Notes: generated by a model not told the origin, from the letters alone. 21,207 nt of DNA from an uncultured Clostridium sp. (GCA_947244675.1 CAMXLV010000018.1:1-21207); one strand, 5' to 3'; positions 7,965-17,637 are shown, numbered from the stretch's first letter. Translations and numbers: made by a program.

Positions 7965-9857
7965 GTGGCAAAAAGAGAAGAAATAAAGAAAGTAATAAAT
8001 AGAGTGTTTAATTCAATAGGATTTGTTGTATTAATGGGAATGGTAATAGCTATAAAAACCTTCTTTTTTTATCATAATACAATAGCATTAGATGAAACAA
8101 TAGGAATAGATACTATTTTTGGAAGTTTATGTTTTATTGTAGCAATTCTATGCTTATTTTGTACCCTGCCAAATAGAATAAGGGGAGTAATGGTAATTGT
8201 AATAGATGTATTAGTTAGCTTATTGCTATTTAGTGATCATGTTTATTACATTTTTTCTAATAGTGTATTATCAGTAGCCCAAATTACTAATCTTCAATAT
8301 GGAGATGAAATTGTAAGTACACTTCCAATGGTAATGCAAGCAAAGCAGATAATATACTTTTTAGATATCTTAATAATTATTACTTTATGCTTAGGAAAAA
8401 TAGTAAAGATAGAAAAAACAAAAAGAGCAACAAAAAAACAAATCATAGCAAGAACCATTACGGGAATAGTAGGAATAAGTATTTTTTGTTTCATAGGAAT
8501 TAATTATATAGAAAAAGGAGTACAAAACTCTTATAACAAAGATCTACAGATCCGAAAAGCAACTATTTTTGGTTATCATATATCAGACATTAAAAATGCT
8601 TTTATGGCAAAAAAGCAAACAAAATATAAAAATTATCATGAAATGATACATGATTATAATCAACTAAAAGAAAAATATCAGGAACAATATGGTCAAAGTG
8701 AAGTGAGCCTACAAGGGATCTTAGAAAACAAAAATATCGTTATTTTGCAATTAGAATCAGTACAAGAATTTGTAATTAACAAAGAAATAAATGGAAAACC
8801 AATTACGCCTAACCTAAATGAATTTTTAAACCAAAATATTGAAATTACTAATATGCATATGCAAAGTTATTCTACTACAGCAGATTCAGAACATTCTACG
8901 ATTACATCCTTATATCCAATGGAAAATGGGATGTCATTTAGTAGATATTTTACCAATAATTATGATGACATATTTAAAATTTTTAATCAAAAAAATTATC
9001 ATACTTCTTATATGCATGGAAATTATCCTTATTTTTGGAATCGAGGAAATGTATACGGACGCTTAAATTTGGACGAATTGGTTTTTAAAGAACAATTTGA
9101 AAATTTGTCAGAAAATATCAATGGAGACCTGTCAGATGAGCTGTTTTATCAACAAGTAGTCGAAAAGTGGAAAAACCAAGAAAAGCCATTTTTTTCTTAT
9201 ATCGTTACGGCTTCTTCCCATACACCATTTACTTTAGATGGATTACAAGATAGAAGTAAAATTAATATAGAGGTAGGAGAGTATAAAGACACATATTTTG
9301 GAAATTATTTGGAAGCAATGAATTATGCAGATTATGCATTTGGTGTTTGGATAGAATCCCTAAAAGAGGCTGAATTATATGAAGATATGGCAATACTAGT
9401 TTTTGGCGATCATAATGGATTAAATATGTATAATGAAGAATTAATGGATTTCTTAGGATATAAAGATTTAGAAGAAGCAAAAATACCATTAAAGCTAAAC
9501 TATACAAGAGTAGTTTGTGGATTAAAAATTCCAACCATAGAAAAAATGAAAATAGAAAAGCCAATCAATAAATTAGATATTAAGCCTACATTAGCATACT
9601 TGTGCAATTTACAAGACACTTTTTCATTAGGTAGTAATATATTTACCAAAAAAGATTTTATCTGTTTAAATAATGAAAGAATTATTACAAATGATTATTA
9701 CTATGATGAAAATTGGTATGATAGAAAAACAGGAAAGGAATTAAATTTTAATAACTTAGACGAAGAAACAAAAAAATTATTAAGTGAATATGAGCAAAAT
9801 ATGAAGTTAGAATTAGCCATTTCACAATCTGTAAGCATTCATAATTTACTAAAATAG
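7965..9857 (+). CDS. LtaS-family membrane sulfatase (lipoteichoic acid synthase-like)
   Basis: Family members transfer glycerol-phosphate or related groups to build lipoteichoic acid outside the membrane. About five membrane helices occupy residues 15-180, followed by an extracytoplasmic sulfatase-fold domain. Visible active-site elements are ILQLESVQEF (metal-binding Glu), STTADSEHSTITSLYP (region of the catalytic Thr), YMHGNYPYFWNRG, ASSHTPF and VFGDHNG (metal-binding Asp-His). About 630 residues is the usual length. GTG at 7965 lies eight bases after AAGGAG; an in-frame GTG at 7956 overlaps that site and is less likely. ruvB follows after 21 bases. The exact polymer made is inference. Confidence 0.88.
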   Translation: MAKREEIKKVINRVFNSIGFVVLMGMVIAIKTFFFYHNTIALDETIGIDTIFGSLCFIVAILCLFCTLPNRIRGVMVIVIDVLVSLLLFSDHVYYIFSNSVLSVAQITNLQYGDEIVSTLPMVMQAKQIIYFLDILIIITLCLGKIVKIEKTKRATKKQIIARTITGIVGISIFCFIGINYIEKGVQNSYNKDLQIRKATIFGYHISDIKNAFMAKKQTKYKNYHEMIHDYNQLKEKYQEQYGQSEVSLQGILENKNIVILQLESVQEFVINKEINGKPITPNLNEFLNQNIEITNMHMQSYSTTADSEHSTITSLYPMENGMSFSRYFTNNYDDIFKIFNQKNYHTSYMHGNYPYFWNRGNVYGRLNLDELVFKEQFENLSENINGDLSDELFYQQVVEKWKNQEKPFFSYIVTASSHTPFTLDGLQDRSKINIEVGEYKDTYFGNYLEAMNYADYAFGVWIESLKEAELYEDMAILVFGDHNGLNMYNEELMDFLGYKDLEEAKIPLKLNYTRVVCGLKIPTIEKMKIEKPINKLDIKPTLAYLCNLQDTFSLGSNIFTKKDFICLNNERIITNDYYYDENWYDRKTGKELNFNNLDEETKKLLSEYEQNMKLELAISQSVSIHNLLK

Positions 9858-9878
9858 AGAAAAGGAGTAGGTAAGACA

Positions 9879-10895
9879 ATGGAAGAAGAAAGAATACTAA
9901 GTCCACAAATGGAAAATCAAGATGAAGAGAGATTAGAAAATTTTTTAAGGCCAAGAACATTAGAAGAATATATTGGACAAAACAAAGTAAAAGAAAATAT
10001 GAAAATTTACATAGAAGCGGCAAAAAAAAGAGGGGAAGCACTAGATCACGTATTATTATATGGACCACCAGGACTGGGAAAAACTACTTTGTCTACTATT
10101 ATTTCTAATGAAATGAATGCTAACATTAAGATAACTTCTGGACCAGCTATTGAAAAGCCAGGAGATTTAGCATCTGTTTTAACAAACCTTTCTGAGTTTG
10201 ATGTATTATTTATTGATGAAATTCATCGTTTAAGTAAAAGTGTAGAAGAAATATTATATCCAGCTTTAGAAGATTATACATTAGATATTATCATTGGAAA
10301 AGGACCTAGCAGCCGTTCCATTCGATTAGATTTACCAAAGTTCACATTAATTGGAGCAACTACGAAGGCAGGGGCTTTATCAAGACCATTAAGAGATCGT
10401 TTTGGTATTGTTCACAGATTAGAGTTATATTCTATAGAAGATTTAACAACTATTGTAAAAAGGTCAAGCAAAATTTTAGAAGTGGCAATAGAAAAGGAAG
10501 CAGCAATAGAAATAGCAAGAAGATCAAGAGGAACACCAAGAATAGCTAACCGATTATTAAAAAGAGTACGAGATTATGCCTTAGTTTTAGGAGATGGAAA
10601 CATCACACTAAAAATAACAAAACATGCACTAAACCAATTAGAAATTGATGAACTTGGTTTAGATGAAATTGATCGAAAAATATTAGAAACGATGATTGTT
10701 CAATATGGAGGAAAACCAGTTGGAATAGAAGCATTAGCTGTAAGTGTAGGAGAAGAAATAGATACAATTGAAGATGTTTATGAGCCATATCTAATCCAAA
10801 TTGGATTTATAGCAAGAACTTTAAGAGGAAGACAAGCCTTGCCAGTAGCTTATCAACATTTAGGTTATGAATGCTCAGTAGGAGAAGATTCTTAA
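9879..10895 (+). CDS. ruvB: Holliday junction branch migration ATPase RuvB
   Basis: AAA+ motor that drives branch migration with RuvA. The N-terminal region [19 protein letters not shown], Walker [11 protein letters not shown] near residue 64, Walker [10 protein letters not shown] near 112, the sensor region [20 protein letters not shown] and the C-terminal winged helix ending in [13 protein letters not shown] are all present. Its 338 residues are a normal length. AAAGGAG precedes the ATG. ruvA is not adjacent, whereas ruvAB pairs are common elsewhere; queH follows as often seen in Firmicutes. Confidence 0.96.
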   Translation: MEEERILSPQMENQDEERLENFLRPRTLEEYIGQNKVKENMKIYIEAAKKRGEALDHVLLYGPPGLGKTTLSTIISNEMNANIKITSGPAIEKPGDLASVLTNLSEFDVLFIDEIHRLSKSVEEILYPALEDYTLDIIIGKGPSSRSIRLDLPKFTLIGATTKAGALSRPLRDRFGIVHRLELYSIEDLTTIVKRSSKILEVAIEKEAAIEIARRSRGTPRIANRLLKRVRDYALVLGDGNITLKITKHALNQLEIDELGLDEIDRKILETMIVQYGGKPVGIEALAVSVGEEIDTIEDVYEPYLIQIGFIARTLRGRQALPVAYQHLGYECSVGEDS

Positions 10896-10934
10896 GAGAG
10901 ATTCAAAAATTATTAGTAAAAGAAGAGGAAAAAC

Positions 10935-11915
10935 ATGAAATTATTATTACATACTTGTTGCGCACCATGTAGTGTATATTGTATTGATACTTTAAGAAAA
11001 GAAAAGATAGAGCCAATTGTGTATTGGTTCAATCCCAATATACATCCTTACGCAGAATATAAACTACGAAGAGATTGTTTAAAAGAATACACAAAACAAA
11101 TAGGAATAGATGCCATTTTTGAAGAAAATTATGGCTTAAGAGAGTTTTGCCAAAAAACAAGTAATGATTTAGAAAAACGATGTCAAAATTATTGCTATCC
11201 TGTTCGCTTAGAACAAACGGCTAAATATGCGAAAGAAAATGGATATGATAGTTTTTCAACTACTTTGTTGGTAAGTCCTTATCAAAATCATGAAAAGTTA
11301 ATAAAAATAGCAGAAGAAATGGCTAAAAAGTATCAACTTATTTTTTTCTATCGTGATTTTAGAAAAGGATTTCGAGAAGGACAAGAGAAAGCAAAAGAAC
11401 TTGGATTATATCGACAAAAATATTGTGGATGTATTTTTTCAAAAGAAATGCCAAGTTTTGCACAACAAAAAAAGGATAAAGAGATAGCAGATAGAGCCAA
11501 TAGAGATACGGAACGAAAAATAAGATTATCAGATAGGATACCAAATCTTAATTTTAGACCATTAAAAAGAGAAAATAAGGAAGAAATAGAATTTATACAC
11601 AACATGAAAAAAGAAAAATATAAAGAAGAAAACAAAGAACAATTGGATGAAAAAATACAGACAAAATTATTTGAAAGATATATAAAAGAAAATGCAAAGA
11701 ATATAAAAGTAATTACAGTAAAAGGAGAAAGAATAGGATTTTTTGATGGTAAGATTTTAGAAGACAACACCTTTAAAATTGATAATATATTTATAATAAA
11801 TGAATACTACAACAAAGGAATAGAGATAGCAATTTCAAATGAAGTTCTATTTGAAAATGAAGATATCACAAAAAAAGGAATTCGTAATGTAGACATGAAT
11901 AAAATAAAAAAATAG
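10935..11915 (+). CDS. queH: Epoxyqueuosine reductase QueH with a GNAT-like C-terminal extension
   Basis: QueH reduces epoxyqueuosine to queuosine in the tRNA wobble position, using an iron-sulfur cluster. The N-terminal 195 residues carry the signature cysteines: HTCCAPCSVY at the start, RCQNYC near residue 80 and YCGCIFS near 158, with STTLLVSPYQNHEKL between. QueH proteins are normally about 180-210 residues. Residues 205-326 are extra and resemble a GNAT acetyltransferase (VKGERIGFFDGKI, then FKIDNIFIINEYYNKGIEIAI). The acetyl-CoA loop lacks the usual Q/R-x-x-G-x-G/A and the C-terminal strands seem missing, so the tail may be inactive or cut short. GAGGAA precedes the ATG. Confidence 0.88.
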   Translation: MKLLLHTCCAPCSVYCIDTLRKEKIEPIVYWFNPNIHPYAEYKLRRDCLKEYTKQIGIDAIFEENYGLREFCQKTSNDLEKRCQNYCYPVRLEQTAKYAKENGYDSFSTTLLVSPYQNHEKLIKIAEEMAKKYQLIFFYRDFRKGFREGQEKAKELGLYRQKYCGCIFSKEMPSFAQQKKDKEIADRANRDTERKIRLSDRIPNLNFRPLKRENKEEIEFIHNMKKEKYKEENKEQLDEKIQTKLFERYIKENAKNIKVITVKGERIGFFDGKILEDNTFKIDNIFIINEYYNKGIEIAISNEVLFENEDITKKGIRNVDMNKIKK

Positions 11916-11929
11916 GGGGAGAAAAGGCA

Positions 11930-12402
11930 ATGAACCAATATATGAAGATAGTAAAAGAATTAGCCAAAGGAAACCTAAAAACCAATGAGGGAGGACCTTT
12001 TGGAGCCTGTGTGGTAGAAAATGGAGAAGTAATAGGAAAAGGAGCTAATAAAGTACTAGCCCAAAAAGATCCAACAGCACATGCAGAAATCATGGCAATT
12101 AGAGATGCTTGTCAAAAAAAAGGAACTTATGATTTAAAAGATTGTGAATTATATACATCTTGTTATCCATGTCCTATGTGTCTGCAATTATTTGGTCAAA
12201 CATAAAAACTGTTTATTATGGTAATACAAAAGAAGATGCCAAGAAAATAGGATTTCGTGATGACTTTTTATATGAATACATTAGTAAATTAGCTAAAAAT
12301 GAGCAAGATAGCCAAACATTAAAACTAATAAATATAGATCATGAAAAAACGATAGAAGAATTTGAGCAATTTGCTAAAAAACAAGATAAAATAATTTATT
12401 GA
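11930..12402 (+). pseudogene. guaD: Guanine deaminase/nucleoside deaminase (GuaD-like), broken by a frame change
   Basis: The N-terminal part GGPFGACVVENGEVIGKGANKV, HAEIMAIRDAC (zinc His and catalytic Glu) and TSCYPCPMC (two zinc Cys) is the cytidine-deaminase fold as in Bacillus GuaD, which turns guanine into xanthine. Frame 2 ends soon after CPMCL; the rest (AIIWSNIKTVYYGNTKEDAKKIGFRDDFLYEY) continues in frame 1 from 12184. The family reads CPMCLGAIYWA, so one residue is missing as well: a 4-base deletion near 12182, for example in a CTGT/TCTG repeat, explains both. No CGG is present. The downstream half is intact, so the mutation is recent, or it is a sequence error. The restored length is about 158 residues, matching 156 in Bacillus. 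Confidence 0.75.
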
Positions 12403-12416
12403 GAGGTAAAAGAGGA

Positions 12417-12872
12417 ATGATAAAAGTATTATTTGTATGTTTAGGAAATATTTGTAGATCGCCAATGGCAGAATGTGTTCTAAAAGACATGGTAAAAAAA
12501 CAAGGAATAGAAGATGAATTTTATATTGATTCTGCGGCAACGAGTACAGAAGAAATAGGAAATACTATGCATTATGGAACCAAAAACAAATTAGAAGAAA
12601 TGAAAATAGCAATAGGAAACCATAGAGCAAGAAAAATAACTAAGCAAGATTACGAAAAATTTGATTATATCATAGGAATGGAAGAAAAAAACATAATCAA
12701 TATAAAAAGAATCATAGGAGAAGATAGAGAAAATAAGATAAGCAAATTACTAGATTTTACAGCAAATCCTAGAAATATAGAAGATCCATGGTATACAGGA
12801 GATTTTGATAAGACATATTCAGATATTGTAGAAGGATTACAAGCATTTTTAGCGTACATCAAAAAAAATTAG
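12417..12872 (+). CDS. Low-molecular-weight protein-tyrosine phosphatase
   Basis: The P-loop VCLGNICRSPMAE (Cys-x5-Arg) lies near the N-terminus and the general-acid motif EDPWYTGDFDKTY near residue 120, the standard layout of this family. The 151 residues are typical. Members often dephosphorylate bacterial tyrosine kinases in polysaccharide synthesis or stress; the target here is unknown. ATG at 12417 is chosen because the motif begins at the usual distance; a TTG at 12399 in the same frame overlaps the preceding stop and is possible. Confidence 0.9.
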   Translation: MIKVLFVCLGNICRSPMAECVLKDMVKKQGIEDEFYIDSAATSTEEIGNTMHYGTKNKLEEMKIAIGNHRARKITKQDYEKFDYIIGMEEKNIINIKRIIGEDRENKISKLLDFTANPRNIEDPWYTGDFDKTYSDIVEGLQAFLAYIKKN

Positions 12873-12884
12873 GAGGAAAAGAAT

Positions 12885-15585
12885 TTGGAAAAATTAGTAT
12901 TAGTGGATGGAAATAGTATCATGAATAGGGCTTTTTATGGTATTATGGGAAGTAAAATGCTAACCACAAAAGATGGAAAATATACCAATGCAATTTATGG
13001 TTTTTTAGCTATTTTATTTAAATTATTAGAAGATAGTAAGCCAGAATATTTAGTAGTTGCATTTGATTTAAAAGCACCAACAGCAAGGCATAAACTTTAT
13101 GATGGTTACAAAGCAACAAGAAAAGGGATGCCACAAGAACTAGCAGATCAAATGCCGATCATAAAAGAAATATTAAAAGCCATGAAAATAGATATTGTTG
13201 AAATGGAAGGTTATGAAGCAGATGATGTGCTTCGGAACCTTATCTCGTTATGGTGAAAAGAAAGGATTAGAAGTAACCATACTCTCTGGAGATAGAGATA
13301 CCTTTCAATTAGCAACTAACAAAGTAACAATTCGTATTCCTCATACCAAAGGTGGAAAAACAGAAACAGATGAATATAATCGAGATAGAATTTTAGAAAC
13401 TTATGGATTAGAACCAAAACAATTAATTGATGTAAAAGGTTTACAAGGAGATACCTCTGACAATATTCCAGGAGTGCCAGGAGTTGGGGAAAAAACAGCC
13501 TTAGCTTTAATTCAAAAATATGGTTCTATTGAAAATTTATATGAAAAAGTAGAAAAAGGAGAAGCTGATTTAAAAGGAAAGCAAAAGGAAAATATCGAAA
13601 ATAATAAAGATTTAGCTTTTCTATCTAAAACATTAGGAACCATCAATTTAGAAGTTCCAATCCATGATACATTGGAAGATTTTAAAGTAGAAGAATGGGA
13701 TAAGCCAAAAGTTTTGGCTTTATTCAAAGAATTAAATTTTAATCGTTATATTGATCGATTTTCTTTGCAAGAAGAAGGCGGAAAAAAAGAAGATCCAAAA
13801 GATTGCTTTACCAGTGTAGATAAATCTAAAGCAGAAATCATAAAATTAATAAAAGAGCAAAAAAAAATGACTTTTTCTATACAAACTAAAAAAGATGAGA
13901 AACAAGAAAAAATAATACAAGAAAAAATTGTAGCCTTAAGTTTCTTTGAAGAAGAAAAAAAAGAGGCTATTTATATACCACTAACAAAAGAGGATGATTT
14001 ATTAGAATGGAAAGAAATATTAGAAGAGGAAACCATACAAAAAATTAGTATTAATCTAACCAAAACATATATCTTATTAAAACAAATTGGAATTAATTTA
14101 TTATGATATTGCTATTGCAAGTTACATTTTAAATCCAACAGATAATAAACTTACAATTGAAAATTTAATGAACAATTATTTAGCGTTAGAAGCACAAGAG
14201 ATAATAAAAGAAAAACCGAAAGAAGAAAAACAATTAAATTTATTTGATTGTGAAGTAAAACAAGAAGAAAGAGATACACAAGATAAAGAAAGATATGAAT
14301 TATATAGTTATGCCATTAGCCAAATAAAAGAAATAACACAAAGTAAATTAGAAGAAATAGGAGCCAAAGAATTATTTTTCAAAATTGATATGCCAACAAT
14401 AGAAGTTTTATCAAATATGCAGTGGAATGGAATGTATGTGGATGAAAAAGAACTAAATGAATTTGGGGAAGAATTAACTAGTCAATTAAAAAATATTACA
14501 AAAATTATTTATGAAATGGCGGGAGAGGAATTTAACATCAATTCAACCAAACAATTAGGAGAAATTTTATTTGAAAAATTGCAACTTCCTGTCATTAAGA
14601 AAACAAAAAGTGGCTATTCAACAGATGTAGATGTACTAGAAAAATTAAAACGAGAACATCCAATCATAGAGCAGATATTAGAATATAGACAATTGATGAA
14701 ATTAAATTCTACATATGTAGAAGGATTAAAACAATATATTAATCCAAAAACTAAAAGAATCCACTCTTTTTTCCATCAAACTATAACTGCAACAGGAAGA
14801 ATTAGTTCAACAGAACCAAACCTACAAAATATACCAACTAGATTTGAGTTAGGAAAAAGAGTTAGAAAAGTATTTAAACCAGAAGAAGGAAAAGTTTATG
14901 TAGATGCCGATTACTCTCAAATTGAATTAAGAGTATTAGCTCATATATCAGAAGATACCCATATGATACAAGCATTTAAAGAAGGGCAAGATATTCATAA
15001 ACAAGCAGCTTCTAAAGTATTTAAAACACCAATAGAAGAAGTAAGCAAAGAACAAAGAAGTGACGCTAAAGCAGTAAATTTTGGAATTGTCTATGGAATT
15101 AGTGATTTTGGATTAGCAGAGCAGCTTCGGAATTTTGAGAAAAAAAGCCAAAGAGTATATCGAAGAGTATTTAGAGCAATATGCAGGAATCAAAACTTTT
15201 ATGGAGGAAATAACAAAAGAAGCCACCAATAAACGGTTATGTGGAAACTTTATTTCATAGAAGAAGATACATTCCTGAGTTAAAATCTAGTAATTATATG
15301 GTAAGGCAATTTGGAGCAAGAGCAGCTATGAACACACCAATTCAGGGAACAGCAGCAGATATTATGAAAATAGCAATGATCAAAGTATATCAAGAGATTG
15401 AGAAAAGAGAACTTAAATCCAAGATTGTATTGCAAGTACATGATGAAATGATGATAGAAGCATTAGAGGAAGAAAAAGAAGAAATAAAAGAGATTATCAA
15501 ACAAAGTATGGAAACAGCTACTATGTTAGAAGTGCCATTAATAGCTGATATAGAAGAAGCAAAGAACTGGTATGATTGTAAATAA
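12885..15585 (+). CDS. polA: DNA polymerase I, spread over five frames (three CGG +1 shifts plus one other break)
   Basis: TTG start eight bases after AGGAGG. The 5' nuclease domain (VLVDGNSIMNRAFYG, EADDVLGTLSRYG, LSGDRDTFQL, VPGVGEKTALALI) is followed by an exonuclease-like domain without the usual acidic residues, then the polymerase with motif A DADYSQIELR, motif B region RSDAKAVNFGIVYG and motif C LQVHDEMMIE. Frame breaks lie at CGG 13233, near 14100 (TTA TTA TGA), at CGG 15128 and at CGG 15234. Skipping the C at each CGG restores VLGTL, AEQLGILRKKAKEYI and TNKGYVETLFHRRRYIPEL. The joined protein would be about 900 residues, normal for PolI. Domains either side of every break are undamaged, which argues against an old pseudogene. 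The 14100 break seems to be a small deletion. Confidence 0.85.
13233..13235 (+). other. In-frame CGG at a +1 frame change (polA site 1)
   Basis: GTG CTT CGG AAC: frame 0 stops a few codons later (NLISLW). Skipping C reads GGA ACC TTA, giving EADDVLGTL, where the Gly is conserved in PolI nuclease domains. Confidence 0.8.
14092..14106 (+). other. Second polA frame break, not at a CGG
   Basis: AAT TTA TTA TGA TAT: frame 1 stops at TGA 14104-14106, and family sequence (YYDIAIASYILNPTDNK) resumes in frame 2. Compared with other PolI sequences about three to four residues are missing between GINL and the Asp, so a deletion of about 2 or 11 bases in this AT-rich repeat is the simplest account. Confidence 0.6.
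15128..15130 (+). other. In-frame CGG at a +1 frame change (polA site 2)
   Basis: CAG CTT CGG AAT: skipping C reads GGA ATT TTG AGA and gives AEQLGILRKKAKEYIEEY, the expected sequence after the motif B helix. Confidence 0.8.
15234..15236 (+). other. In-frame CGG at a +1 frame change (polA site 3)
   Basis: AAT AAA CGG TTA TGT: skipping C reads GGT TAT GTG GAA ACT, giving NKGYVETLFHRRR. GYVET is conserved in bacterial PolI. Confidence 0.8.
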
Positions 15586-15609
15586 AGTGCTAAGAAGGAG
15601 GGAAAAAAC

Positions 15610-16167
15610 TTGAAGAACAGAACATGTATATTAGTTATTTTAGGAATCATTACTTTTATCCTGTTTGTTTTTCTATTGAAAAGTAATATACTAAAGATGA
15701 TGTATCCAAAAACTTATCAAGAAGTAGTAAAAGTATATCAAGAAAAATATGAAGTAGAAGAAAATTTGATTTTTGCTGTTATCAAAGCAGAAAGTGATTT
15801 TAATAAAGAAGCAATTTCAAGCCATAATGCCATTGGTCTAATGCAATTGATGGAAGAAACAGCAAAAGATGTAGCAAGAAAGAATGATATTCCATTAGAT
15901 GGTGAAAAGGTAAGAGAAGAGTTATTAGAAGTTGATAAAAATATTCAAATTGGAACTTGTTATTTATCTACCCTTATGCAAAAATATAAGAATAAAGAAG
16001 TAGCTTTAGCTGCTTACAATGCAGGGATAGGTACAGTAGATGGTTGGATTGAAAAAGGAATTATTCAAGAGGATGGTTCTGATATTGAAAATATACCCTA
16101 TAAAGAAACCAATAATTATGTAAGAAAAATACTAAGAGATTATAAAATTTATGAAAATTTATATTAA
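15610..16167 (+). CDS. Membrane-anchored lytic transglycosylase (SLT domain)
   Basis: TTG start after GAAGGAGGG. Residues about 5-25 are a hydrophobic signal anchor, followed by a single SLT lysozyme-like domain: VIKAESDFNKEAIS (catalytic Glu), HNAIGLMQLMEETA, IQIGTCYLSTLMQKY and ALAAYNAGIGTVDGWI are the four family blocks. It cleaves the glycan strands of peptidoglycan, forming anhydro-muramyl ends. The 185-residue size is typical of the small Firmicute proteins with one catalytic domain. The 24-base gap to polA suggests the end of the same operon. Confidence 0.92.
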   Translation: MKNRTCILVILGIITFILFVFLLKSNILKMMYPKTYQEVVKVYQEKYEVEENLIFAVIKAESDFNKEAISSHNAIGLMQLMEETAKDVARKNDIPLDGEKVREELLEVDKNIQIGTCYLSTLMQKYKNKEVALAAYNAGIGTVDGWIEKGIIQEDGSDIENIPYKETNNYVRKILRDYKIYENLY

Positions 16168-16239
16168 AAAAGCAAAAGTAAAAGAAATAAAAGAGTCAGT
16201 ATTAGTTAAGTAAAGGAGTAACAAAAATAGAAAAATAAC

Positions 16240-16268
16240 TGGACAAATGACAAAAAATGGAATAAAAT
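16240..16268 (+). promoter_or_regulatory. Probable promoter of the TPR gene
   Basis: TGGACA at 16240-16245 and TAAAAT at 16263-16268 with a 17-base spacer, 29 bases before the ATG. The 130-base gap also contains an AAGGAG at about 16213 without a usable start after it. Confidence 0.5.
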
Positions 16269-16297
16269 AGACATATCAAGAAAGAAGGAGAAACAAA

Positions 16298-17557
16298 ATG
16301 ATAGTAGAACAATTAATATTTATCGTTATTTCATTTGCCATATTTGTAACTATGTTTTTTCATATGATACGAAAAAATGATACAACTTATGTAGTAGTAT
16401 TACTTTTAGAATTTATAGGAATAGCACTTGATTTTGCAGAGGTATTATTTAAAGTAAAACTAAATATGGTATTTATTCTATTAAAATACATATTATCCAT
16501 ATTACTTCCAATTGCTATTATTATCTTAGAAAAAAGAAATATCACATTATTTGAAATGGTATATCTTCAAAAAGCTAAACTATATCTATTTTTAGGAGAT
16601 AGTAAAAAAGCCAAACAAGCATTAATTGACTTAGTGGAAAAAAATGCTAGATCTTATAAAGCACACAGAATGTTAGCAGAGATTTACGAGCAAGAAGGTG
16701 GTATGAGAAAAGCAATTGATGAATATGTACAAGCAATAGATTTAAACAAAAAAGATTATGATTCTTACTACAAAGTAGCAGAATTATTGACAAATTTAGA
16801 CAAAAAAGAAGAAGCAACCGAAATGTTATTTAATTTGTTAAATAAAAAGCCAGAAATGTACAGAGCAACAGAATTATTAGGAGAACTTTTATTAGAAAAA
16901 GAAAGATACAAAGAAGCAGTTACAATTTATCAGGATGCTTTAAAATATAATCCAATCAGTTACGAATTAAACTATAATTTAGGAATTGCTTATACGATGT
17001 TAAATGACTTTCAAAATGCTAAAATTTGTTATGAAAAAGCAGCTCAAATTAATACTTTATTATATAATGCCAAATATTCTTTAGCAGAAATTGCTTTAAT
17101 TTATAAAGATTTAGAAGAAGCGGAAAAAAGATTTTTAGAAGCAATTGAGGAGGAAGAATTATCAGCAGATGCTTATTATGAATTAGCAAAAATCCATTTA
17201 ATTAAAGGGGATAAAGACATAGCAATCAAATATATAAATACAGCAATTGATAGTAATGCTAAAAAAATTGTTGAAAAAGTAAAGAAAGAACCTATCTTTA
17301 TACCGATTATGGCTAAAATTTCAATGCCATTCAATTTAGAAGAACCAGAACAAGAAGAATATAAGGAAAGTAATAAATTACAAGCAAAAGAACAAAAGGC
17401 AAAAGAACACCTAGAGGAAATGAGTGAAATAACAAGACATTTAAGCTATAGTGATATTAATATGTTAAGAAAAAATGAAACTGGTAGAGGAAAAGCATTA
17501 AAAGAGATAGAGAATCAAAAAATAGAAGAAGAATATCAAAAAGAACGACAAGACTAA
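16298..17557 (+). CDS. Membrane-anchored tetratricopeptide-repeat protein
   Basis: 419 residues, start ATG after AGAAGGAG. Three hydrophobic segments near residues 3-24, 30-50 and 54-76 anchor the N-terminus. From about residue 90 to 320 there are six or seven TPR-like units with the A-x-x-x-Y/A-x-x-A pattern (AHRMLAEIYEQEGGMRKAI, YELNYNLGIAYTMLNDFQNA, AYYELAKIHLIKGDKDIAI). The last 80 residues are highly charged and probably coiled or disordered. TPR domains bind partner proteins; the partner is unknown. It has its own promoter and a strong terminator, so it is probably transcribed alone. Confidence 0.85.
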   Translation: MIVEQLIFIVISFAIFVTMFFHMIRKNDTTYVVVLLLEFIGIALDFAEVLFKVKLNMVFILLKYILSILLPIAIIILEKRNITLFEMVYLQKAKLYLFLGDSKKAKQALIDLVEKNARSYKAHRMLAEIYEQEGGMRKAIDEYVQAIDLNKKDYDSYYKVAELLTNLDKKEEATEMLFNLLNKKPEMYRATELLGELLLEKERYKEAVTIYQDALKYNPISYELNYNLGIAYTMLNDFQNAKICYEKAAQINTLLYNAKYSLAEIALIYKDLEEAEKRFLEAIEEEELSADAYYELAKIHLIKGDKDIAIKYINTAIDSNAKKIVEKVKKEPIFIPIMAKISMPFNLEEPEQEEYKESNKLQAKEQKAKEHLEEMSEITRHLSYSDINMLRKNETGRGKALKEIENQKIEEEYQKERQD

Positions 17558-17580
17558 AAGAAAATACTAGGGATAGAAAA

Positions 17581-17607
17581 AACAGAGCAAAAATTGCTCT
17601 GTTTTTG
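17581..17607. terminator. Bidirectional rho-independent terminator
   Basis: Perfect 10-bp arms AACAGAGCAA (17581-17590) and TTGCTCTGTT (17594-17603) with an AAA loop, T run on the plus strand and an A run before it that gives a T run on the minus strand. It separates two convergent genes. Confidence 0.85.
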
Positions 17608-17637
17608 TGTGTGATGGCAAAGGAAGTAATAGGGAAA

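Noticed and set aside
12176..12190. Programmed -1 frameshift in the guaD-like gene
   Set aside because: There is no slippery heptamer, and a conserved residue is also missing, which slippage would not explain.
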